From Sipunculus nudus (Eukaryota; Annelida; Sipuncula; Golfingiida; Sipunculidae), in contig CM049312.1 of assembly GCA_026874595.1 (NCBI GenBank), positions 47,991,429-48,055,428 on the forward strand: a stretch of DNA of 64,000 bases, given 5' to 3'. The translations under genes were made by a program, and so were the position numbers. A model generated the notes under the pieces. That model was not told where the DNA came from. It worked only from the letters and a program-made list of their open reading frames with translations, and ran no database searches. Shown in pieces: positions 1-8,908 of the stretch. Numbering within the stretch: the stretch's first letter is position 1; the number at the start of each line of letters is the position of its first letter.

Positions 1-402
1 GCTCATATCTTGGGAACCGTTTGACCGATTGGGCCAAAGTTTTGCATGTGTATAGTTCTCACATAGCTCTTTATCATACGCAAAACTGGTGGCGTCACCT
101 GCAACCATTTTTGCTCAGCGTCCATCTGTTTGTCTGCCATGGGCTAAAATCACTCATATACATGTAGTGGTTTGACTTATCTGCCTTAAATTTTGCATAT
201 GTATACAACTTAGACGGCTTTCTGGATTTTGTGGTGGGGGGGGGCAACCTACATACACAATTTGGCTGCAGACATCCATGCTAATATGCAACACTTCACT
301 CTATTTCCCCTTGCCACTCAATCCATGCCTTACTTCACCCGTTCCACTCTGATTTAGGCGGATACACGTAGTCGCTTGTCGACTACCCGTATTCTAGTTT
401 TT
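1..402 (+). mobile_element. Family B element, 3' part, cut by the window edge
   Basis: This is the right-hand part of a B element. It contains the repeating text of the family (upper bound phrases such as GTTTGACCGATTGGGCCAAA and the block near CATTTTTGCTCAGCGTCC). It ends with the family 3' signature: GGCGGATAC, then a hairpin GTAGTCG-CTTGTCGACTAC, then CCGTATTCTAGTTTT. The same ending occurs at about 7931, 39693, 46409 and 51402, and in reverse complement at 41844. No protein is encoded. The flanking sequence after 402 matches the interior of the C element at 31981-34586, so this B copy was inserted into a C-type locus. Confidence 0.75.
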
Positions 403-2217
403 CTATATATTCTCTATGCACATGCCAGAAATGATGTCAGTATTGCATAATTGTTTTAAGTTATGGGCCCAAACATAATGCACTTTGTAAAAAAATCAAG
501 AAATATATTTATGTTCTGTCACACCAACATGCACACACCCGAACCTGCTCACAGTTATCCCATAATTAATCAAAACTTGATAATATCATCCATACCCATC
601 CAGTCACTTGCTCTGTTCTCGGAAGTGCTGAAAGAAGCACACTAGACATAGATTTGTGGGAAAAACTGGCCGAGGTTTATTAAAAATAACATTAAAATTT
701 CTATATTCAACATATTCAGCAATTATCCCTTCTTTTCCCATGATGGGAAGGTGGGGTACAACAAGCCATATAAATCGTATAGGTCATATTAAAAGTAAAA
801 GTAGTAGTAGTAAAAGTAAACAGTTTACACCTCGACAAATATACTGTTTAGAAACAATAAACTTTAAAATTTTAACATTAACAAGTAGAACACAGAGTGC
901 TTGAGTCGGTGGCAAAGGGGGTGGTGGTTGGTTTTTCTTCCAGATAGTACGTTGCTGGTTGTCGTTTTTCCTGACATATGAATTCACTGGTCGTCGTTTC
1001 TCCTGGTACTAGTGGTAGATGGTTGCAGAGTCCTGGTTGATAAGTGATCTTGTCCCAGCGCGGGCATGTCTTCTCAAACAATGACCTGGACTGCTATTGG
1101 CCGATACTTACTTCGGGTTTGCAGTGCATTATGGTCGCCCCAAATCTTTCTTAATATAATATTTAATGGAGTTTTTAGTCCAGTTAGAATACGGATGGGG
1201 ATGTATGTAACATATATTTACTAATCGTGACCCTTTTTGTCAAAGTAAGGTTCTCTGTAATCATTATTCCAAATCTAGCGACCTTGAACTTCCGCCCTCT
1301 TGTAAGCAGTGCCGCCATATTGGATATTCGCCCTCTCCTAGTTAATTCCGTGTCTTCATGAACTGGTTATACTGCAGATAAAATTAAACTACTTGTTTCA
1401 AATGAATCTGCTTATTTAGCAAGGTCCTCACGCTGCAGGCTATGGGTTTCCATACGTTAAGATTACCAGATTTCCCAGAACACAGTGTTACCTTAATTAT
1501 CACCAAGCGCCGTCATACTAATAATGATGTCCGCCCTCCAAGTATTCTCACTATTTGTCGGGACAGTTTTTAACTCTGATTTCGGTTATCATTACCTTCT
1601 TTTTAACCAGGCAGGTCTTGGGCTTTAAATATTTGTGTATATACAAGTACTGCCCCCCCCCCCAGTATCATTTCCTTTTATTGGCGCCTAACACACAAAA
1701 TACTGATGGTGTGGCGAGCATAAAATTATTATCTGCTTGGGGCAGAGTAATTGTATTTACTCCCTTAACAAGGGGGTTTGCTGAAGCTAGAGATTTTTTG
1801 TCAGAAATGTAACATTATTTAATCAAGATTCAATTGAATACCCAAAATTTGTTCTGAATTTTACAAATTTTATAAGTTATTAGTATAAATATAAAATTAG
1901 TACCTTAAATTTTGCCCAACTTTGACCATGGCACTTTTGTTTCCTATGAGCACTGTTGATATAATTTTCATATCATGCACACAAAAGGATTTCAGCTTTT
2001 TAGTTTAGAAAGCTGAAAGAAATTGGCTAAAAATTGTGGTTTTTATTACTGTTTTTACGAGACCATGTCAGACCTTGGCATTAGGGATCATATGAAGGAA
2101 ATTAATGATAGAAAAAGATGCAGTTGATAATATTAATCTAGATTCCTACTGTGTCTAGTGTGTACATTGATGTGAAATTAGTCCAAAATGAATATATTAC
2201 TTTTATTTTTTTTAATA
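403..2217 (+). repeat. C-type repeat interior, left flank of the pogo insertion
   Basis: This stretch aligns with 32940-33930, the interior of the C element at 31981-34586. Shared text includes the GTTATGGGCCCAAACATAAT block (about 460 and 33005) and the block around ACTTTGACCATGGCAC (about 1919 and 33218). No gene is recognised; short open frames here have no coding character. It is interrupted by about 1.2 kb (512-1756) absent from the paralogue. It ends with the TA used as target by the pogo element. Confidence 0.7.
512..1756. other. Insertion of about 1.25 kb absent from the paralogous copy
   Basis: In the paralogue at 33040 the text runs directly from GAAATATATTTA into CTCCCTTAACAAG. 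Here the same two blocks are separated by this segment, with a short TATTTA at both junctions that could be a target duplication. No terminal inverted repeats or transposase are evident. The sequence is less AT-rich than its surroundings at 900-1330 and contains GCCATATTGG and CTATTGGCC. It could be a mobile element of unknown class, or old host DNA lost from the other copy. No coding function is visible. Confidence 0.5.
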
Positions 2218-2244
2218 CCGTAAAATCTGTGAAATTTCGCACAT
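2218..2244 (+). repeat. Left terminal inverted repeat of the pogo element
   Basis: Twenty-six of 27 positions match the reverse complement of 6750-6776. The single difference is C against T at base 23. It begins CCGTAAAATC directly after the TA target. Confidence 0.93.
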
Positions 2245-3016
2245 CGATGAATTTCGTACACGGTCTTTCTTCAGAAATCATAATTATTAAAATGACATGT
2301 TAAATTTCGAACTGCCGATGGTCTGTTACGCCATATTTGACGTTAGCTGGACTGCCGTGAATGTAACACTGACGTAACCTCACCCTGTTATCTGGTTTTG
2401 AACACGCCTACCGGTTCGATCGATGTGAATGCCATGCTATTGATAATTAATGCGAATTATATCTACATTATATTGAATGTAATTTGACTGAAAACTAAGA
2501 TTTTTGTTTCAGCGACAATAAAAAAATTAAATTATCTTGAGTGCGAGCTGCTTTATTGTTCAGGATGCGATCGACATGCAGACGTCTGGTGGACGTCCAT
2601 AAGGTTTGACGGAGATCGGAAATTGGATAATCATGATTAACTCCGTAAATGATCTCAAGACCACTAGCTTTACGTGCACCGTAAAGGGGGATTTCCATGT
2701 GTAAGCCAGGTTCAAATTGGATCTTTCATGCAAGCTCGGCGCTCCAATGTGTATGTAATGCCATTGTTAATCAGTTTGAAGATTAATGCTAATTTCCATT
2801 AAAGCATTTACAATAAATATCTTGAATGTGAGTTATTTTTTTTTACTTACCTCGAACTGCACCTTATGACAGGCATATTGGGCAAACACACAACGCGTCA
2901 AGGTTGGTCGCACACAGGAATAAACAGGAATGCGGTTTAATCATTAGATATTTGCACAGGCGCACTGTTATGTCATCAAGTGACCGCTGATGACCATGGT
3001 CACTCAAGAGTATTAA

Positions 3017-3598
3017 ATGGTACATCAATGTTCAGTACCCGGGCTCCGTATCACCCAACAAACAAGTCACACGAGATCAAACGGTACAACAAAGCCATCT
3101 TACAACCTAATGGGCTTCCGTGTTTGTTTCTGCTGGTGTCACACCAGAACGACTCAGCTACGAGTACCCGGGCTCCGTATCACCCAACAAACAAGTCACA
3201 CGAGATCAAACGGTACATCAAAGCCATCTTACAACCTAATGGGCTTCCGTGATTGTTTATGCTGGTGTCACACCAGAACAACTCAGTTTCGAGTACCCCG
3301 CTCCATATCACCCAACCAACAAGTCACCGAGATCAAACGGTACATCAAAGCCATCATACAACCTAGTGGGCTTCCGTGCTTGTTTTTGCTGGTGTCACAC
3401 GAGAACAACTCAAGTTTCGAGTACCCGGGCTTCGTATCACCCAACAAACAAGTCCAAGCACCTTTTGAGAACGTGAATGCCTATAAATATGACCGGTTTA
3501 CAGAAGCGGTATCATTCGACTATCACAGTGATAAAGTGATGACATCCATAAAGAGTTTCTTTAAGCAAGTTGCATCATTCGAGGAAACAATACCTAAG
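3017..3598 (+). CDS. Putative first coding exon of the pogo transposase gene, with 43-residue tandem repeats
   Basis: An open frame (frame 2) runs from an ATG at 3017 to a strong donor, CCTAAG|GTAAGC, at 3598/3599. It is phase 0, as is the acceptor at 4314/4315. The first two thirds consist of a 129-bp (43-codon) repeat; the third and fourth copies are one base out of register with the first two, so the preferred frame of the early copies is another one. In the best frame each unit reads like YPGFVSPNKQ, then EIKRYIKAI, then GLPCLFLLVSHENN. The unique C-terminal part (ANAYKYDRF-like, ending SFEETIPK) is acidic and aromatic. Its function is unknown. An alternative is that only the part after about 3400 is truly coding and the start lies elsewhere. 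Confidence 0.5.
3035..3440 (+). repeat. 129-bp tandem repeat, about 3.2 copies
   Basis: Units start at the GTACCC motif at 3035, 3164, 3293 and 3421, with spacing 129, 129 and 128. The length of 129 is a multiple of three, so copies stay in frame until the third unit, which lost one base. The copies are highly similar, which suggests recent expansion. Confidence 0.92.
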
Positions 3599-4036
3599 GT
3601 AAGCATACGTATTAAACTAAAATAAATACTAAAAATAACAATAATACGTATCAAAATTAATATTATTATTAATATTATTATTATTCCATGTATATATAAT
3701 GCATGTTAGTCTTCTTCTTTGATATAAACTGATATATATTTATAAAGAAGCAACAGTACCTCATAATTAATATTATTAATATCATTTTTATTATTATTAT
3801 TATTATGATTCCATGTATATATAATTCATATTGTTATATTTATAATGCGGAAACAGTACCTAAGGTAAGCATGTGTATAAAAAATATTTAATTAATAATC
3901 ATGGGTATAAACATTACCATTATTATAATAATTATTATTATTCCATGTCCACATTATATTTTATATTTCATAAAAAATATGCTTTTTGTGAGTATTCCTC
4001 TTTGATATAAACTGTGATATACAACTAGATATTGTT

Positions 4037-4071
<35 letters not shown>

Positions 4072-4074
4072 ATT

Positions 4075-4161
<87 letters not shown>

Positions 4162-4314
4162 TATTTAAACAATAATTCTTAATGTGCTATTTATGCCCGA
4201 CTGTTAATGGTTACAGCATACGTAAACAGTATACATACAATTGTTATGTTTGTTATGCATTTTTAACTGAGCTTTATTCAAACAGGTTTATTAAATTAAA
4301 TTTTTTTCGAACAG
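3599..4314 (+). other. Predicted intron of the pogo gene, AT-rich, with repeated donor block and (TA)n
   Basis: It begins GTAAGC after AAG and ends with a pyrimidine tract followed by GAACAG, directly before the conserved basic segment at 4315; both sites are phase 0. Inside, the exon end plus donor (ACAGTACCTAAGGTAAGCAT) is repeated at about 3852, and a diverged piece lies at about 3750, so the donor region was tandemly duplicated. A long interrupted (TA)n run fills about 4038-4160. No coding sequence is visible. Confidence 0.7.
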
Positions 4315-4913
4315 GAATGGCGAATACCAAGTGCCCGGCCATTACGTCCAGCCAAACGACCTGTTGGGCGTCCACGTAAGAAGCCGTATTCAAGACCTGC
4401 AGCCCTTGCTGAACCCACAAAGCCTGAATGTGTGACTCCGTCCACCCCTCATGGGCATACACAGACGCTTCCTGATGCGAGTCCTACTTCACCTCCTAGT
4501 ACTGCTTCAGTCACGCCAGCAGCACCAGCCACAGAGCTCCAACCAATATCCAGTTTCTCCACATAACATGCTTCACCAAAAAGGGGAAAGTATCGGAGTT
4601 ACACACTAAAAGAAAAGTTGGAAGTGGTAGCGGAAGCAAAACTCCATGGTATACGCCCAACAGCAGCACGCTTCTCCATTTCCGTCAGTACGCTGTCAAG
4701 CTGGATAAAGGCGAATTACCACGACAGCACTATTCAAAGAAACAAGAACGGCAGACTTACTGGAAAGTTATATATGGTGAACAAATAGACAATGAAATCG
4801 CCGCGTGGGTGTTGGTGCAGCGTGACATGCAGCTTCGCTAGAGATGTTATGCAGCTATGCAAGACAGACGGTAAAGGAAAAGTGTCCAGATGTGGATTTC
4901 ACTGCGTCACGTG
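4315..4913 (+). pseudogene. DNA-binding part of the pogo transposase (AT-hook, HTH, CENP-B-like), disrupted
   Basis: Frame 1 from the splice acceptor reads a basic segment with an AT-hook core (KRPVGRPRKK), then a Pro/Ser/Thr-rich linker, then TAA at 4564-4566. The same frame resumes with a helix-turn-helix of the pogo/Psq type (YTLKEKLEVVAEAKLHGIRP, then AARFSISVSTLSSWIK) and meets TAG at 4786-4788. The second, CENP-B-like helix-turn-helix is read in frame 3 (about 4779-4836, EIAAWVLVQRDMQLR) and then frame 2 (about 4838-4912, CPDVDFTASRGWLYCFLKSM). Frame 1 then continues as LSLRARTS. So there are two stops and three successive one-base losses; these shifts sum to three and restore the original frame. 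This may be decay or sequencing error. Confidence 0.82.
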
Positions 4914-5850
4914 GTTGGCTTTATTGCTTCCTAAAGAGCATGAACTGAGTTTACGAGCAAGGACCAGCATCTCCCAGAAACTTCCATCACAGCTAGAAGA
5001 GAAAATAGCCAATTTCCACAGATTTGTGACAAAACTTCGAGAGGAAGAGGAAATCGAAAACGAGTTGATCCTTAACATGGATGAGACCCCCGCATATTTT
5101 GACCTAGTTCCGGGGAAGATCTTGGATCAAACTGGTGTAAAGGAAGTTCGTGTGCGTACCAGGGGTTCAGAGAAAAGGCATATTACCGTTGTCTTGACAT
5201 GCACCGCATCTGGAGACATGTTGCCGCCTATGATAATTTTTAAGGGGAAAAGACAACTGAAGCTGAAATCACCCAAGGGTTATGTGATCGCTGTTCAGCC
5301 CAAAGCATGGATGGACCAAGAACTCATGGAGGTGTACATAAGGGACATCGTTAAACCGTACACACAACGAAGGCCATCCATAATGGTATTGGACAGTTTC
5401 AGAGTGCACATATCTGAACCGGTGAAGAAAGTTTTCAGGAAGGCGAATGTTCACCTGGCCGTGATCCCTGGGGGCTGCACATCAAAGCTGCAGCCTCTTG
5501 ACGTTTCCGTCAATAAGCCGTTCAAGACTGTGTTGAGGAAGAAATGGTGCCAGTTCATACACAATTCAGTGTTCGAGCCGTCAAATGATACCCAGAAAGT
5601 TCAAGCGCCAAGCAAACAGGAAATGATTGAATGGATAGCGGATGCCCAACAGGAGCTTGCAGCCAAGCCTGAGCTGGTGCGCCGTTCGTTTAAAGTTACA
5701 GGAATAGCAAACACGCTAAATGGTTCAGAGGACTATCTGAAAGCTAACAAGGAATACCTCCGGGAAATATTCGAGGATGATGACAGCGAGGATGAAGAAC
5801 CTTTCGAGGGATTTAGCGCAGCCATTTCCACCCCGCCCGGTGACGACTAA
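4792..5850 (+). CDS. pogo/Tigger-family transposase, DDD catalytic domain
   Basis: The catalytic part of a cut-and-paste transposase that acts in the nucleus on the element's terminal repeats. Of the 352 residues in this open frame, the homologous part starts near residue 52 (LSLRARTS, then the QKLP motif); the first 50 residues are an out-of-frame reading of the DNA-binding domain, so this ATG is probably not the true start. The acidic triad typical of pogo is present: D97 in NMDETP, D201 in MVLDSF and D237 in KLQPLDVSVNKPF, with 35 residues between the last two. The TSGDMLPPMIIFKG-type strand and PGGCTSKLQPLD are characteristic of the family. The C-terminus is highly acidic (EIFEDDDSEDEE). 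The catalytic domain is open throughout, in contrast to the damaged upstream domain. AATAAA follows at 6029. Confidence 0.93.
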   Translation: MKSPRGCWCSVTCSFARDVMQLCKTDGKGKVSRCGFHCVTWLALLLPKEHELSLRARTSISQKLPSQLEEKIANFHRFVTKLREEEEIENELILNMDETPAYFDLVPGKILDQTGVKEVRVRTRGSEKRHITVVLTCTASGDMLPPMIIFKGKRQLKLKSPKGYVIAVQPKAWMDQELMEVYIRDIVKPYTQRRPSIMVLDSFRVHISEPVKKVFRKANVHLAVIPGGCTSKLQPLDVSVNKPFKTVLRKKWCQFIHNSVFEPSNDTQKVQAPSKQEMIEWIADAQQELAAKPELVRRSFKVTGIANTLNGSEDYLKANKEYLREIFEDDDSEDEEPFEGFSAAISTPPGDD

Positions 5851-6749
5851 CTTTAAACGTTTTTTAATGCCCAACATGGGACAAAATTTGTTCAAACTTG
5901 GATACAGTGTGCTTAACTTAAATGAAACGTCAAACATTGGTAATTTGTTTTATTCAACACACAAAGAACGTGAGTGAAATATATTGATGTGTGTTTTATA
6001 AGATTCACAGTGCCTAGTATTTATTTTCAATAAATACGGAATAATTCTGTCTTTCTTGTTTTATGTTGCCTTAAATAATGTAACGAGTGTGATAAGTTTA
6101 TGGAATTAAATAATTTATCAAGATTGAATCGGTAATAGTTGCACATAGCGGCCCTTGTTTATTGTCTTTATTGTATGAATTGAATGATTCTTATTTAAAA
6201 GTTATACATATTATTTAATATCTGATATTCATAAGCGGGGCATACGGTTTTAGGCACAAAATTTGTTTATAAACACAGGCCTACTTTAATATCTCTCCAT
6301 GAATATAACTGGCAGACGTTCCTGAAGTTTAACGGAGGTTGGATATTTGACATTGGATAAAAAGGATCGATTAACTCTTTAAGTGATCTAAAGACCTCTA
6401 GATTTTTGTGCACCGTTAGTGGGGATTTCCATGCGTAAGACCCGGATGTCAGGCAAGCAAGAACGGGTGTTGAGCTGCATGACAGGATTAAATCCTTCAG
6501 ATATACTATTAAGATTCCTTTTCCAAACTAATTTTAATATAAAATAAACAACACAAGTATAGAAAATAATATTTTTATTCATGAAACTTCATGGTTCACA
6601 CGGATGAATGCAAAATCGACGAGTGAATACTTGAGGCTCCTATTATCGCCAACTGCCGACGAGGCATCTCAACTTGTCAAGACCATAATTTTAAAACTGC
6701 TGAAATGGACTGTTAAATTTCGGACTTCCACAAATTTAATTATTTTTTT
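5851..6749 (+). other. 3' non-coding part of the pogo element with poly(A) signal
   Basis: There is no gene here. AATAAA at 6029-6034 lies about 180 bp after the transposase stop. The segment at about 6296-6440 repeats, in direct orientation, the subterminal block at about 2560-2705 (shared motif GGGGATTTCCATG and the GATCTNAAGACC stretch). It may be a transposase-binding or structural region, though that is inference. Confidence 0.6.
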
Positions 6750-6776
6750 CTGTACGAAATTTCACAGATTTTACGG
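6750..6776 (-). repeat. Right terminal inverted repeat of the pogo element
   Basis: Reverse complement of 2218-2244 with one mismatch, ending TTTTACGG, followed by TA at 6777-6778. The flank TAAATAAAAGCC continues exactly as in the empty site at 33931. Confidence 0.93.
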
Positions 6777-6778
6777 TA

Positions 6779-8266
6779 TAAATAAAAGCCATAAAACCAG
6801 GTACTTATGATTATTATTTAAATGGGTGAATTTTGTATATTCTGGATTCTCAACATCATTGTTTGGTGAAAACTGAATAAATACCAGACATGGTGCAAAT
6901 ACTTTGCAATTGTATTTAAATACGAATATGAATATGTACTCCATTATAAAATTTCTTGCATAAAGAATGGGAATTCAGGTAAAAATTAAAGCATATGAAT
7001 ACCAGTGCAAATACTTTCAAAATGTATTCATGAATGCATTCATGAATATATTCTTTAATATAATTGTATCCGCCAAAACGAAGTTTTGCGGATACTGTGT
7101 TTTTGACCGGGTTCCGCCGCCCTGTTCATTTCCGGAGAACTTCTCTGAGACTACTGGACAGATTTTTCCGAAACTTACACAAATTATCGGGTCACATGTG
7201 AACTGGTGCCTAACCAAGTGATCTTGACCTCTGACCTTTCCTCTCTGCCCAGCGTCTGTTTGTGCGTCTGTTTTCACACATAAACCCACATATCTCAGGA
7301 ACGGTTTGACCAATCAGGAGTTTTTTACACAAATCTAGCCCTGGGATAGCTTTATAACATACACAAAAATGATGGCGCCACCTGCAGCCATTTTTGCACA
7401 GCGTCCATCTGTTTGTCTGCCTTAGGTTAAAATCACTCATATCTCTGCAGTGGTTTGACTAAATTACCTGAAATTCGACATGCTTATACATCCTGCATAG
7501 CTTTCTTGATTTTATGACAGGTGGCGCCACCTACATTCAAGTTCACGCTGCAGACATTAATGCTTATATCTCCGGACTTGTTTGACCAATCAGGAAAAAA
7601 AATTTACACAAATGTAGCCCTTGCATATCTTTATAACATACACAAAAATGATGGCGCCACCTGCAGCCATTTTTGCACAGCATCCATCTGTTTGTCTGCT
7701 GTGGGATATATTCAATCATATCTCTGCAGTGGTTTGACTTTTCCACATGAAATTTTGCATGTGTATACATCTTGGATAGTTTCTCGTTCAAATAACAGGT
7801 GGCGCCACCTACAATCATGTTTATGTGATGTGTGTTTCCCCTTGCCACTCAATCCATGCCTCACTTCACCCGTCCTTCTCTGATTTTGGCGGATACATGT
7901 AGTCGCTTGTGGACTACCTGTATTCTAGTTTTAATAATCATTTCAGCTATATTTCATTTTTAAAAATCATACGATTCTCTTATTATTTTTTATAAAAATT
8001 ATATTTGGGACAATATTTGTAATTTTTTTTTAATAAATTGGTAAACTCTTATATTATATGTTCTGCTTATAAGTTATATGGCCAAGTCAAAATCTGTGTG
8101 ACAATAGTACTCCATTTGTTAATAAAATAAATGAAATCAATCCTCTTCCCTGTATCCAAAGGTACTATCAAAATCATAGATAAGCTAAACAACAACAACT
8201 CATAATACAGCTTATATTTATTACCACACAAAACCAGCATGTGCCTCATTTCTAAATTATATTTTT
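6779..8266 (+). repeat. Right flank of the C-type locus, with a B element inside
   Basis: 6779-7065 and 7933-8262 align with 33931-34200 and 34201-34540, the continuation of the C element. A B element interrupts at 7066. The paralogue goes on to a C 3' end (34553-34586), but here the match stops at 8262, where a D element begins, so the C terminus is missing or displaced. No coding sequence is recognised. Confidence 0.7.
7066..7932 (+). mobile_element. Family B element, complete, 0.87 kb
   Basis: The 5' end is a hairpin, GTATCCGCCAAAAC-GAA-GTTTTGCGGATAC. The 3' part carries the inverted copy GATTTTGGCGGATAC followed by the hairpin GTAGTC...GACTAC and the terminus TATTCTAGTTTT. The interior has tandem units with GGTGGCGCCACC (7520-7531 and 7800-7811). 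The paralogue at 34193-34215 lacks this segment, and the junction lies in a T-run. No protein is encoded. Subterminal inverted repeats plus a 3' hairpin fit a non-autonomous Helentron-type element; no transposition protein was seen to prove it. Confidence 0.85.
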
Positions 8267-8690
8267 ATGCCCCCGCCACAAAGTGGCCGGGGCATATAGT
8301 TTTACCCATGTCCGTCATTCCGTCATTCCGAAATCAAACAGTTGTACAGACTTTTTTTTGCAGTGCCTGAAGATATTGGCCTGAATTTTGGTGTGTGGAC
8401 AGATAATGACCAGTTACAGATCGAGTTCGCGTTTCGTCCTGGTTGACCTACTTTTGACTGTTTAAGGCTCCTAAACTTTGAAAATTTCATGAAAAATAGA
8501 AATTTTCATAACAAATACACATGTACGGACTTTTTTTCGCAATGCCTGCAGATATTGGCCTGATTTTTGATGTGTTGGTAGATAATGACCAGATATAGAT
8601 CAAGTTCACATTTCGTCCAAGTTGACCTACTTTTGACCATTAAACGGCTCCTTAACTTAGAAACTTTCATGAAAAATAGAAATTTTCCTT
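8267..8690 (+). mobile_element. Family D element fragment (ATGCCCCCGCC end)
   Basis: It starts with a near-perfect hairpin: ATGCCCCCGCCAC, AAA, GTGGCCGGGGCAT. The interior is two copies of a unit of about 180 bp (GACTTTTTTTNGCANTGCCTG at about 8348 and 8528, both followed by GATATTGGCCTGA). The 3' end of the family is not seen; at about 8690 the text changes to C-type sequence. Confidence 0.6.
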
Positions 8691-8817
8691 TAATTTTGAC
8701 AGCATATTAACATAAATATTTAATTTGTTAAATCTAAAGTTTTAAAATAAAAGCTACAAAAGCTAGTTATTGATTTCTTTCTTGAGGCTCTATTGTAGTC
8801 ATTTGCTTTGATTACAG

Positions 8818-8908
8818 ATGCAGGGTCCCACTTCAGGTCACTGGAAGTCGGCAATGCCAGGGTTTCTGATTTGTTACAGTCACTGGGGGAGATCCCCTGC
8901 TGTGACAG
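8818..8908 (+). other. Exon-like 91-bp segment inside a C element (copy 1)
   Basis: It is bounded by TTGATTACAG upstream and GACAG|GTGTAC downstream, which fit 3' and 5' splice sites. Two reading frames are open; one reads SHFRSLEVGNARVSDLLQSL then GEIPCCDR, which looks protein-like. A copy with about four differences lies at 13489-13579. I do not recognise the protein. It may be host exon sequence carried by the element, or chance. Confidence 0.35.

Larger units (their letters stand above)
2218..6776 (+). mobile_element. pogo/Tigger-like DNA transposon, 4.56 kb, with TIRs and TA target duplication
   Basis: The element is bounded by terminal inverted repeats starting CCGTAAAATCTGTGAAATTT, and TA lies outside each end (2216-2217 and 6777-6778). 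The uninterrupted paralogue at 33900-33960 shows the empty site: TTTTAATATAAATAAAAG with a single TA at 33929-33930. Insertion at TA with duplication is the rule for Tc1/mariner/pogo elements. It carries a transposase of the pogo class on + (exons at 3017-3598 and 4315-5850). A block at about 2560-2705 is repeated in direct orientation at about 6296-6440, so the two subterminal regions share about 150 bp. Autonomy is doubtful because the DNA-binding part of the gene is disrupted. Confidence 0.93.

Noticed and set aside
2385-2440. tRNA-like B-box (CGGTTCGATCGATG)
   Set aside because: No matching A-box or cloverleaf could be built around it.
4792-5850. Pogo transposase as a domesticated host gene
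   Set aside because: TIRs, TA duplication and an empty site in a paralogue show it is a mobile element copy, and its DNA-binding domain is broken.
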